64,000 bases of DNA from Takakia lepidozioides (Eukaryota; Streptophyta; Takakiopsida; Takakiales; Takakiaceae). The position numbers and the translations under genes are program-made. The notes under the pieces were generated by a model. It had not been told where the DNA came from, made no database searches, and saw nothing but the letters and a program-made list of their open reading frames with translations. Shown here piece by piece: positions 53,303 through 63,905 of the stretch. The stretch spans positions 14,074,001 to 14,138,000 of the forward strand of contig CM060733.1 in assembly GCA_030704615.1 (NCBI GenBank). The letters are read 5' to 3'. The first letter of the stretch is position 1, and the number at the start of each line of letters is the position of its first letter.

Positions 53303-56113
53303 TCAGTGAGATATACCGCGATCTGTTGTAGTGCAAGCTTGTTGCACCCGTCGATCAGCCACCCGCTGCAAATCCTTGCTCGTGCCCCATAATGGAGTCT
53401 GAGCAACCATGGCAGGCAACTCCGCCATACTATACATGTCATCCTGCTCTCCTGGAGGTGTGTCATCCTCTGAATGAGCGTTGCCCTCTAGCAACTTTTC
53501 AGGCTAAGTCACTGCAGCTGTGAATGCTGCTAGTGTCGGCATCTTGCCTTGCTGGGCAACCGCAACTCCTCCTATGAACGTCACAGGGAGCTGCACACGC
53601 CGGCCTTCCCTTGACTGCCATCCAGGCCTATAGGAAGCTGACTCCTCCCAAAAATCCAGGGTGAAGCCCATGGGGTACAACACTGCTCCACCAACTTGGA
53701 CATTGTATGAGACCGCGTCTGTCACAATGGCCTTGGCTCGCATCACTGAGCCATCTGTAGGGTGATCCGGCCATAGTCTGATAGCCAACTCACGTCGTGT
53801 CATGCCCCGAGCCTGCTCCGATCCTCCCAGAGACGTCTGTATCTGGAAAGGACAAGGTTCCATATCTGCCTCCGTGAGGCCCAAGCCTGCAATAGCAGCT
53901 CTGCCCAGCATCAATTTGGCTGAGCTCCCGAGTCCAACAAGACCCACAGTGGCCGGTACCTCTTGTCTGCCGGTCCACTCAAACAGAAAATGCCATGATC
54001 CTGGTTGTCTAACGTGATAACTCGAGGTGTCACCATGGCGTGCTCAATGGTTGGCCTAGCTGGCAACTCCATCAACCTGGCAGCTGCAGCTTGCCATGGC
54101 GCCGCCGTGGCAATCTTGACCCTCAAATCCGAGGATCCCTCCGGCACTACACCTCCCACTATCTCCGCAGAAGATGACGTAACCTCCCCACTCTCACAGA
54201 GTGTAGCTGCCAGCCTGAACACCTCAGCTGGTCTTACCCCCGGCATCGCAATCATGGCCGAGAACAATGGAGCCTGGCACACAGATGTGGCCGCCCCCAG
54301 TAGCACACTAGTTGCCGTAGCCTTGGCAACACTAGGTAGTGGTGTTGTCCATGTAGCTCTCCCCAATGGCATAGTAATCTCCGCCTCGGTAACAGTCGGG
54401 CGAGAACTAGGTGCCATGGATGGCGTCGATACTGTCTCCGCCAATGTGAATGACTGAGGAAGCCTGGCCTGACGGCTTCCTTCCGCATGCTGTGGATCCA
54501 ACTCCACCTCTGCACTTCGTTGCTCGGGAACTCGTGCTGCTCCTCGGGTCACTCCCACCGCCGACTCCACTTGCACTAGTAGTAGTGCTGCCCCGCACAT
54601 GAATCCCATGCCTCCCATATTTCGTCCCTCAAGAGCAGGAGGTGGACCATCCGGCCTTAGAGCCGGTAACCACCTAAGTTGTAGCCATGGCAGCGAGCCT
54701 GTGCTCTAGCTGCTGAAGCCGGTGGCCATGCCTTGGTCAACACCCTGACCTCCGCGTCCTTGGCCATGTTGAGCTTGCCCATGGCCTGTACCTGGTGCCT
54801 GGCCACCTCGTCCTCTCTGGGCTGCTCCCCCGGCCACCATTATTCCCTTGGAACTGGCCTGGGCGCAACTCAGGATGCAAACCATAACACTGGGCCTCTC
54901 CATGCCCGTGTTTGCCACAATGCCCACACTGCAATTGTGCATGTGCCGGCTCTTTGCCTCCCTCCGGGCAATCCTTCTTGACACGGGGTCCAACACATGT
55001 CCAACACACCACCTCCGCCCGTTGTTGGCTTACAAATGAAGGGAGAGACCCCTGCATGTGAGGTCCTCTCTGTCCTTCCCTGAGCTTCACCTGAGCCCCC
55101 TTGTTGCCTTGAGCACGTTGAGGTAGTGGTTGGCTAGGAGCACCACTACCCCGTGGTGTCTACTTAGCAAATCCCACCATGACCACTCGTTCCTCCACCA
55201 TGTTGAGCTCTATCCACTCTGCCAGCAAAAACAAATTTGCTAAGGTGGGTTGGGCTGCTTGTAGGAGAGTTGCATCCCGCACCCTTCGCCTCAGCTCCTT
55301 GTCCAATATCCCATACCAGAATTGGACTGCCTGAGCTTCCGTAACCCCTTGGGTTACATTTATGAAGCGCCTCATGCAAGTGAAAAGTCTCCCTCAAGCT
55401 CTCAGTCGGCTTCCGTTGGAACTCTTGCAAGCTCCGCACTTCTTTGTCCTCACCCCTTGGTAATTCCATCTCAACTCTTCGAAGAATTCTACAACAAGGT
55501 TGAAGGCAGGCACGGGTACTGGTGCTGGTGCGGCAGTGGCTTGGGTGGACCTTGTAGCTACGGTACCACTAGTCCCACTAGTCCCATTGCTGCTTGTTGA
55601 AGCTGCCGGTGCAGCTGCAGGTGTAGCCACTGCCCTCGTGGCTCTAGTGCCCCTAGTCATGGAGACATAGTCAGGTGACCAGTACATCCTCTACTCCTCA
55701 ATCTCAGCCTCATGCCCCCGCCTGAACTCATGGTAATCATCCATGGGCGGCCCCTCAAGGTACTGAAAAAGCCCCTTCCATGTCATAAAAGGCGTAAACA
55801 GTTGTGGATTGCGCATTTGCTGCAAATCACACCAACTATCAAACTCTTGGATAAAATCATCCAAGGTGCCCACCGCCCCAGAGTACCTTCGTGGCCCCTT
55901 GGTAGCTCCATTCATCTCCTCCATTGTGTCCCACAACAATGGCAAAGAAACAACTTGCACCGCCGGTGTGAGTCCTCCTGATTCACAATCCGAATCAGAA
56001 CCTTCCGTAGAAGACACAGGAGGTGAAGGTGCCCTAAACAGCACACCTCGTCTTGTGTACCCACTAGTATCGCTAGTGCTCGAACCGGCACTCTCCCCAA
56101 CAACTAGTGGCAC
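53303..56113 (-). mobile_element. LTR retrotransposon gag and protease, degenerate
   Basis: Minus-strand reading starts at about 56113 with a gag-like leader (LDDFIQEFDSWCDLQQMRNP, WKGLFQYLEGPPMDDYHEF). It continues after a stop and frameshift with the retrotransposon gag core (QAVQFWYGILDKELRRRV at about 55300). A zinc knuckle CGHCGKHGHGEAQC (CX2CX4HX4C, 54928-54887) follows, preceded by a damaged second knuckle (CWTCVGPRVKKDC). A protease motif WVLLDSGAQPN (about 53945-53915) comes next and continues in another frame to about 53504. Stops and frameshifts break every part. No reverse transcriptase, RNase H or integrase was found to the left; PPR debris begins instead. Family is probably Ty3-type, but without pol this is inference. 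Confidence 0.75.
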
Positions 56114-56784
56114 CTCCGTATTGACAAACTGTCACTCAACCGGTAATGAACTTGTCCCTAACCCCCTCTCCACAAGGTAACCGGGTAGAGAACTTGTTGC
56201 GGCTTATGGTTTGGAATACTAGGTTCCTAACATAGCCTACACATGCACCTGCATCCACCGCAAGCACTCCTATGGTTGGCTGGTCATCACCTCCAACCTC
56301 ACCACAAGAGAAACAATGATGGTCTGACTGGTCATCACCCCAGCCTCACCATCGACAACATGCTCTAGGACTGGCGGTGATCAAATCCGGACCAATAATC
56401 TATAAAAACAAACGCCCACACAAAACTAACATGGCGCACAGTCAAGCATGCAGGTATGGAGGGGATCCAAACACAAGAAATCAGAACAACAACTCCCCCA
56501 CACCAAAAACAACTCCACGGTGTTGCTCCTGCAAGGACACCCCAGCCCAAACCCGGACTGACTCTTGCCTCCACCTACGGAAAGGTCTTGGCCTAATGAG
56601 AGGGTGGAAAACTACGAGGAAGAGAAGCTAAAGCAATGCCTAACCCCAGCATGCCCTCATTCCAACACTCTTCCTCTCCTCTCTTCTCTCATTTGCATGA
56701 CCATGGGAATATCATGAAGATACTCCTCAAACCGCCCTCCACGAGCTTCGAAATTTGGCCTTCAAGACCACATGTCAGTCCTCA
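56114..56784. other. Leader of the LTR retroelement, no gene supported
   Basis: Sequence between the gag start and the minisatellite has short frames only and no recognised feature. Confidence 0.3.
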
Positions 56785-57480
56785 AGCAGTCCACCAGTGC
56801 CTCCACAAGTCAGCACAGGCCGTCCACATGTCAACATGGGCCACCACAGACCAGCACAGGCCCACACAGATCACTGATCACAGGCCCACACAGGTCACAG
56901 CCCCACAGACCACAGCCCGTCACAGCCCATCACAGCCCCACAGGCCACAGATCACAGCCCGTCACGGCCGGTCACAGCCCCACAGGCCACAGGACACAGC
57001 CAGTCACAGCCCCAAAGGCCACATGGCACAGCCCATCACATCCCCTCACAACCTGTCATAGCCTGTCATAGTCCATCACAGCCCCAAAGGCCACATGGCA
57101 CATCCTGTCACAGCCCTATCAGGTCACAGGGTCACAGCCCCACAGGCCACAGTCCGTCACAGCCCCAAAGCACAGCCCCTCACAGGCCACAGGGCACAGG
57201 TCACAGCCTATCACAGCCCGTCACAGCCCCAAAGGCCACAGGGCACAGCCTGTTACAGCCCTACATAGGTCACAGATCACAGCCCCGCAGGCCACAGCCT
57301 GTCACAGTCCATCACAGCCCCACAGGTCACAGCCTGTCACAGCCCCAAAGGCCACATGGCACAGCCCATCACAACCCATCACAGCCTATCACAGCCCTAC
57401 ACGGGTCACATGATCACGGCCCCACAAGCCACAGCCTGTCACAGCCCATCACAGCCCCATCCATGGCCGCTCATGGCAGT
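56785..57480. repeat. Minisatellite (cacagcccatcacagcc family) in the element leader
   Basis: About 700 bp consist of variants of cacagccc(g/a)tcacagcccc, aaaggccacagggcacagcc and ggtcacagatcacagcc, in a loose higher-order pattern of about 60-80 bp. On the retroelement sense (minus) strand it is G-rich. Confidence 0.85.
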
Positions 57481-57849
57481 TTAGCCATTTCTCCAAGGGG
57501 TTTAGCCATGCCAAGCTAGGGTTTGTGTCTCTTGGACTCTAGGCTTCTTTGCACCGAGTTATGGCGGCTGTGAGGAAATCAGCGAGGTATTCTTGCTCTT
57601 TATGGCTCCCACACACCACCAATAGTAGCTCTAATTCATGAGGAAGATGGTTGCCACAAACCAAGCCTTTTTTCTCACTTAGACTCCCCAAATACGCCAC
57701 TAAACTCAATGGCAAACAACCAAGCCTTGCTGGTTTCCAGCCCTTGTGAGCATTCATTCAAGCGCTCTCCTTGGCCATAGCATATGTCTTAGAGCCTATT
57801 CCAGCCCCCTACACCTGCCACTTCAAGATCCATGCTCTATCTAGGCTTG

Positions 57850-58620
57850 AGGTTGAAACCCCAACTCACATATGCCCTACAAGTGCTTTTCTTTTACCCA
57901 AGTGGGAACCAGCCCTAGCCCTTCCATTTTAGCTCTCTAAAGCTGAAAACAAAAACCCAATGGACTGAAGGCATGCTCCACACTTGCCCTACAGAGAAAC
58001 CAGTCATTTCCTTCCATTCTTGCACCCCCAAACCTGAAAGTACAAGCCTTCAACAGGCTGAAAGCATGCTCCACACATGCATTGCCCTCACATAAGAGAA
58101 ATCAGCCCTTCCCTCTTCCTTGCTTGCCCTCCAAGCTTGAAGATGGAAGCTTCAATGGGCTGCATGCATGCTCCACACATGCAACCCCTTCACACAAGAG
58201 GTATCAGCCCCCTATCTTGGCTCCTTGGCTCCTTGATGTTCTCTAAGACAAGACTAAGCACTCCACAGCCTTTGCCAAGATCCTGAAACCCTAAGGCTTA
58301 TATTTCTAGCCACAAGACACTTCTCTTGTTGTGCAAGAGCTCTTCTTCCAAGCTCTGAAACCCTAGGTACAAATTCCATGGCCTTGCCGCACCTCTTAGC
58401 TCCTGTTCCAACCCTGCTCTTGCCATGGCAAGAGCCCTCATACCACTGGAGTTTCAGATTGAAACCCCCAACTCAACATAGCCACAAATGCATTGGCTTG
58501 ATACAAGAGAAATCAGCCATCTCTCTTCACTCATACCTCCTTATGAGCTTGAAGTTGGAGCTCCCGATAACTGTGACTTGCATCTAACACCCTCGCAGCT
58601 TCATACTCACCACACTTGGC
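57850..58620. repeat. ~100-bp degenerate tandem repeats in the element leader
   Basis: Landmarks (gaaaccag/gaaatcagcc, then ttcc-rich, then aagcttgaagatggaagc, then gcatgctccacaca) recur at about 57905, 58003, 58099 and 58201. A related gttgaaaccccaactca segment at 57851 recurs at about 58454, giving a second, larger order. No coding function is visible. Confidence 0.65.
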
Positions 58621-58801
58621 TACCATAGCGTTGAGCTATGCAACACTGCTCTCAACACAGGCTGCCTGCCTCTATATCCATTGCAAACCTGAAACCTGTT
58701 TGCCATCGTACCCTATCCGCTTTGGATAGGCTCATGCACTGATCCCTGCACTCTAAGCTGAGTTGATTCTCATCTGAAAATACACAAGTGCTAACAACTA
58801 A

Positions 58802-58828
58802 CTCGTATCTAGCATTCACAGATACGAG
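58802..58828. other. Perfect 9-bp inverted repeat next to the LTR
   Basis: ctcgtatct and agatacgag flank a 9-base loop just inside the LTR end, where a retroelement primer-binding site would be expected. No complement to a known tRNA 3' end was recognised. Confidence 0.6.
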
Positions 58829-58843
58829 CTCATCTTTCTCGAG

Positions 58844-59160
58844 TGATAAAGGAGAAGAATACAAGCACAAGCTCATGCGAGCTCACAAAGCTGAAGCATG
58901 AACTCATGCATATATAAACTCATCACTCAAATACAAGTCAAGCCAAGTGCACCCCACGCCATGGGGAATCCACACTACGGCGCCATAGCTAGGCTCAACT
59001 CAAGAAAGATGAGCCTCCCGCGCTTGCCATGAAGATAACCACTCCAGGGCCTAAATCTGCCTTGACCCCTGGATTGACACTTGGGCCAATCCCAAATATC
59101 AATATGTAAAAACTAGCTATTTCCTAGTTAGTTTCACACTAGTGGTAAAATAACTTGACA
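58844..59160 (-). mobile_element. LTR copy B, presumed 5' LTR
   Basis: 317 bp on the minus strand, TGTCAAG...TTTATCA, with the same TATA-like site as copy A. The gag-like region lies downstream of it on the same strand, so this is the 5' LTR. Its outer edge (59160) abuts the SAM-domain gene region. No 5-bp target duplication with copy A was found (flanks ccaaa versus acaca). Confidence 0.78.
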
Positions 59161-59357
59161 CCAAAGTCTCATTTTTTTAAGTTTGTTATGGCCTTTAAAA
59201 CTCCTCTGCATACTTTGTAAAATTCCCAATGTCCACACAAGAATTTCGCACTTGATTTTCTTGCACAATGTAAAAAATGCATCACAAGGCTGTTTTTCAA
59301 AATTCAAAAATTTGAAAGGTCAAAGTGTAAATCACAATCATAATCTCAATCTCTTAC

Positions 59358-61797
59358 CTTGTTCATTTCGTTGATATGTAAACTGGTCTTCTCTAACAAT
59401 CTTACAGATTTTCGTACATTGTCATCCTGCAGTAAACAAAACACCATGTTAATTTGCTTTCAGTTCATTGAATACCTGAATCAAGTAACAAATTATTCTA
59501 TAAACACATTACCTACACATACCTTTAAGCAATTTAGAGGAGATGCTGGTTCAATCACCTAAAGATTAGATATGTCATTGACCTGCAACACTACCATTTA
59601 AAATTGAGAGTTTTACAGTATCATAGATACAGTTCTAAAACTAAAAAATTGATTTATACAATGTATAAATTTAAATTTAAAAATTTGATGTGTGACAAGT
59701 CATACTTACTGGCTCTTTTGGAGATTCTGGATCTGTATGCACAACATGGTCTGTCACTGGTTCAATTGTAGATGTCTCCTGCTCCCATAAATCTCCAGTA
59801 TAAAGCTTTTTCTACATGATAAAAATATAGGAGTTTAATGTACAAGGAACAAAAATTAATCATGTTAAAATTAACGTTTTGTGTTGGTTAAAAACTACAG
59901 TTATAAGAGCTAATGTTGGCAGAATACCAATATTTTATATAAACATCACAGAAGTAAACAAAAAAAATTGAACTAGTATTTATATTGTAGTTTAGCACAG
60001 GTTTAAATAAAGTACCTCACCTTTTCTTGGACAATTAGTGTTTTAGGTGGTGGTACCTCATCCTCCTTAACATCTCCACTGGAGAACTTTTCCTGAACAA
60101 GTAGTATCAATAAAAGTAAGTGTAATTGAACTTATGTAATTCAGATCCAAAGATAAATTGAATTATTTAAAAACCTAAACTAAAGTGAAAGACAAAAGTA
60201 AATTAAAAAAAATACTTACATCAACATGTTCAGAAGCTAAGAAGCTTGGAATGGGATATATACTTGTAACAACAGCTGGTATCTCTAGGGTATGACCCTG
60301 CAAAAATCAACAACCAATTTTAAAAGTTACAGTAATGAAGAATCAACAAATTTTGAGATATAGTAATACTTACAAGAAAAAAAATTAAGAGTAAAATTAC
60401 TTTCTATTGTCCTTCACAACAGAAATAATACAGACTATATAAATTTTCAGAATACTTTACCTCAGTGAGCAGTTTGACCTGGAGCTTGTAGTCTTTGAAT
60501 TGCTGGCCACAGGGAATATATAAGTTTTCCACACCTTCAAGAATGCTCAGAACACATACTCTCTATGATTTGTAAGGATGTACTCTTAAAATTTCAAGTG
60601 ACATTACATATCCAAAAAGCATGGAATGCTCTTCAAAACCAAGAGTAGACTTTCCAGCACATTTATCAGGTCTGAAACACGTGGTATCCCTCAGAGAAAG
60701 TTTTGTAGTAGTAATGGGATGTTTTAAACCCCACAGTTCAAGGGTATGAACCCCATTCTTACATAGTGTAAGAATCTCTTGGTCATCTTTGGAATATTGA
60801 ACAGGTCTATTAATGATCGCCATTTTCTTGGACTTCAATGGTACTGACATATCCAAATCTTTCAAAGCTGCAGACCTTTTCACACCTGTGTCCCTCTTGG
60901 TATTTTTTTCCTTCTTCCCATTCACATAATGTTTTGTTTCTAAAAACCAGTTGTAAATGTCATCTGTCTTCCACCTCAACTGAGTACCTGTTTTGTTGAA
61001 CACCAATGATGGAAAAGATGGTTCTCTCTCCTTGATAAAGATTTCCAGAGATTCTTGGGTACTTTTGTCATGCCTAAAATTGGTCTGATAGAATGATTGA
61101 ATCAGAGGATTCTCAACATCATAGAACCAACCTCTAACAATGGACTGATTGAAGGTAAATGCTTTGTGTACCTGAGGATGAAACCGTTTCAAATACCTCT
61201 TGCCGTAAAGATCAACATTGTCATCTGCCTCATGTTTATAAGGACGTGGTTTGAAAATCCTCTCGTAGCTGACATCTGGATCAAGTGCACTCATTCCAGT
61301 CGGTTTTGCATCACCTGCATCACTGGCATCCGTATCCAATCGACATACTCCAATCGATTTTGAATCACTTTCGCCACAACTCTTACTCCTTTCTTTAGAA
61401 CTCATTGCCATGCTTGATTTGGACTTTTCAAACATTTTCATACACACTTTTGGCTTTGAAACTTGTACTTCGTCTGTATGTACAGAACTTTCATGAGCTG
61501 CATTTTATCATTTTGAAAATGAAGAACATTACCAAGAACCAAGGACTCTTGAATCTGTGGACTGTTTGGATCAGAGTATTCGGCAATCCAGCCTAACAAT
61601 GCTTTTACATGCTTCAAAATTTTCATACCTAAGTCCTTCATGTCTTCTCCCTTCAAATCTAATAAATCATTTCCATTAACTTCAGCTTCAAGAAAGCTTT
61701 CTATGTAATCTGTGCATCCCAAAAAAGTTTCAAGAAAATAAGCTACCTCTGTAAATGACCACTTTAAAATCTCACTATGAGGAGGACGGTTTTCCAT
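59358..61797 (-). CDS. SAM-domain protein of unrecognised family, multi-exon, 3' side truncated
   Basis: Exon 1 (61797-61533) encodes a clear sterile alpha motif domain at about residues 12-75: WSFTEVAYFLETFLGCTDYI, FLEAEVNGNDLLDLKGEDMK, LGMKILKHVKALLGWI. A 59-nt GTAATG...ACAG intron joins it in phase to exon 2 (61473-60563). That exon encodes about 300 residues without a recognised domain (KRYLKRFHPQVHKAF, SIVRGWFYDVENPLIQSFYQ, TQLRWKTDDIYNWFLETKHY) and reaches an in-frame TAG at 60563-60565. Reading beyond the TAG stays open to a splice donor at 60460. Five further exons (60297-60220, 60092-60021, 59811-59710, 59558-59523, 59426-59358) all begin and end in phase 0 with proper AG and GT sites. 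SAM domains mediate protein-protein or RNA contacts; the role here is unknown. The next exons would lie where the LTR now sits. Confidence 0.6.
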
Positions 61798-61925
61798 TCT
61801 ACCTAAGTAAAACAGAACTATACATATAAAATACTACATATTAGAAAAACACACTAGAGGTTGAAAGCCCAATACTAGAGGCCAAACACTAAACTGGAAA
61901 CTGAGAACAAAAGACCAAAAACTAA

Positions 61926-62092
61926 AAACTAAAAACCTAAAACTTGCTATGGGAAGCAAAAGGAACTGGGCGGCAGGACGCCGGAGACTAACGCTTAAAT
62001 AGGGAAGAAAACTAAAAATTGAAAACCTAAAACCTACTATCGGAAGTAAAAGGTACTGGGCAAGAGGCCGGAGACTAACGCTTAAGTGGGGA
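61926..62092. repeat. Tandem duplication, ~84-bp unit
   Basis: aaaacctaaaacxtxctatxggaag...aaggxactgggc...ccggagactaacgcttaa occurs twice, starting at about 61926 and 62010, just upstream of the SAM-domain gene start. Confidence 0.8.
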
Positions 62093-62480
62093 GTGAAGAG
62101 TAGACTAGAAACTGCTTACTAAACGCCCGATATGAGAGGTGGGATGAAGAGGCGGGAAGTCAGACATTGAAATCTAAAGTAGATAAACGATACTTCAAAA
62201 AAACCATCCACAACCACACATAACCAAAAACGTAGTAATTAAAAGAAATTATATTATCAGAAAGTATGAATCATTCTTTATATTTAGTAGATAAATCTCC
62301 ATCACTTCATCATTCTTTAACTACGCAACCAAAACTGCGTACTATGCCTTACTCAAACCACAACAATTCAATTAGAAATGGGCATCGAAATGGGCGGGCC
62401 ACGGACTGCACCAATCGAGTTACATTTGGTCTAACATGACGTCCTGCTATGTAAATGTTGCGGCTTGGGGATTTCTAAAT
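62093..62480. other. Upstream region of the SAM-domain gene, no gene supported
   Basis: AT-rich sequence without recognisable frames or repeats. It may hold part of the SAM-gene promoter if that gene has no upstream exon. Confidence 0.3.
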
Positions 62481-62539
62481 CTTTGGAGCACAGTTGGTTG
62501 CATTGCAGAATACCTCAAAGGTCTGGCCTCATCTTCTGT

Positions 62540-62806
62540 CGGTGATGTATAGATGAAAATCAGCGTATTGCACTATGGAACATCTGGAAAGCTAGGTGTA
62601 ACTGGACTCTTAACAGGGAAAAGACTTACCTATCTGTGTTGCTAACTACTATTTTTCAAGAAGTTCAAATTGAGGGGAGAAAGACCTGGGCAGAGAGATT
62701 GGAAGCTCATCTTATAAGATTTAAAGTGCATCATAACAACGCCATTTCATTAACATGTCTAAGCCAAGGAGATCAGTACCTCCTGAGCATTCTTCAAATG
62801 TATTAG
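62540..62806 (+). mobile_element. Possible non-LTR (LINE) C-terminal fragment
   Basis: The plus strand reads NQRIALWNIWKARCNWTLNR, EKTYLSVLLTTIFQEV, ending at TAG near 62804. The WxIWKAR-x-x-W pattern is typical of the C-terminal RNase H-like end of plant LINE polyproteins. The match is short and no reverse transcriptase motif is present. Confidence 0.35.
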
Positions 62807-63189
62807 GGAAAGTAATATGTCAATCGATTGGTTTGAGCATGAGTGTTTTCAGTTGCCTTTCCTTGAGCAACAGTTAGTAAGGAACCATCATCCAATTTAA
62901 ACTCTGCAAATCTTGCCCTAGAGAAAGGACATCTATGCCAGTATAAAAGGTGTGCGTGGTGCGGGAAAACGTGTCGAGTTCATAGCTTCCAGTATGCCTA
63001 AAAGAAGGTTCCCCAAGGAAAGATGGACTGTAGGCAATACCTCAAGCTAGTGATCCTGCACTCTAGATGCGTGGCTACAAGGATTGGACATGATGCTTCC
63101 ATAGAAATTTGGGAACTAATGGGTACATTTTGCTAGAGATGCCGAAGATTCCTCAAACCTTACTCACTAAGCATCTCTAATTAGCATTC

Positions 63190-63462
63190 AGAGGAGAGAG
63201 AGACAGTGTACTCATAAGACATTGTTGGCCGTAGCCTTGGGGCCAATGACCCCGCGCCCAGTTTGAGCGGAACACAAAGGGACAGAAACTACCTTGTCAG
63301 GGGCTGACGTCAGTAGTATGAGGAGAGAATGTACTCATAAAACGTTTGGCGTAGCCTTGTGGCCATTGACCCCGCGCCCAGTTTGAGCGAAACACAAAGG
63401 TACAGAACCTACCTTTGTCAGGGGCTGACGCCTCTAGTAAGACTTACCTTGGAATAAACAAT
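63190..63462 (+). repeat. ~115-bp dispersed repeat, two tandem copies
   Basis: Two copies (about 63228-63325 and 63347-63462) carry ggcgtagccttgtggccatt, accccgcgcccagtttgagc, acacaaagg and gtcaggggctgac. The second ends in gacttaccttggaataaa, like the CYP23 intron copy. Both are preceded by gaggagaga...gtactcataa, so the tandem unit is about 118 bp. Confidence 0.7.
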
Positions 63463-63699
63463 TGATCTGGGTTTTCGAGATATCCTCTAGAAATTCCTTC
63501 ACACAAGCATCAACTTGTTGTATCTTGTGAGCTCTGCATTGGTGTCAGCTTAGACCTAGTTGATATTCGCAGATAGTACCTCTGCCTTCGCAGATAAGAC
63601 TACAATGTGTGAATGTTTTATGCCCCTCAGGGGTTTATTGTTTTCCCTCTTAATAAATCAATTGGGCTTCATTATTCCCATTTTCTATTATTATTATTA

Positions 63700-63905
63700 T
63701 AATTTTGAGCTTTAATTTTTTTTTCCCGGTACGACTGCGCTGGGGCAGAAGCAATTTCCAAGGCGACCGCTGCCACAGCGGTTGCCTGAAATTTTTTTTC
63801 TTCATTATTCTTAATTTTAACTTCGTGCTTTAAGGTTTTTTTTAAAATGTTTTTCTCCCTGTGCGACTGCGCAACGGCAGACGAACTTTTCCGGTGACCG
63901 CTAAG
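63700..63905. repeat. Imperfect ~130-bp tandem duplication
   Basis: cgactgcgc...ggcaga...ttcc...gaccgct occurs at about 63732 and 63862, each preceded by a T-rich tract. The 89-codon minus-strand frame across it is repetitive and is not regarded as a gene. Confidence 0.6.

Noticed and set aside
53802-54457. Plus-strand frames opposite the gag-protease region
   Set aside because: Antisense shadows of the GC-rich retroelement coding sequence; the minus strand carries the zinc knuckle and protease motif.
56785-57480. CRISPR-like alternation of repeats
   Set aside because: Repeat units are degenerate and contiguous without unique spacers, in a plant nuclear context. It is a minisatellite.
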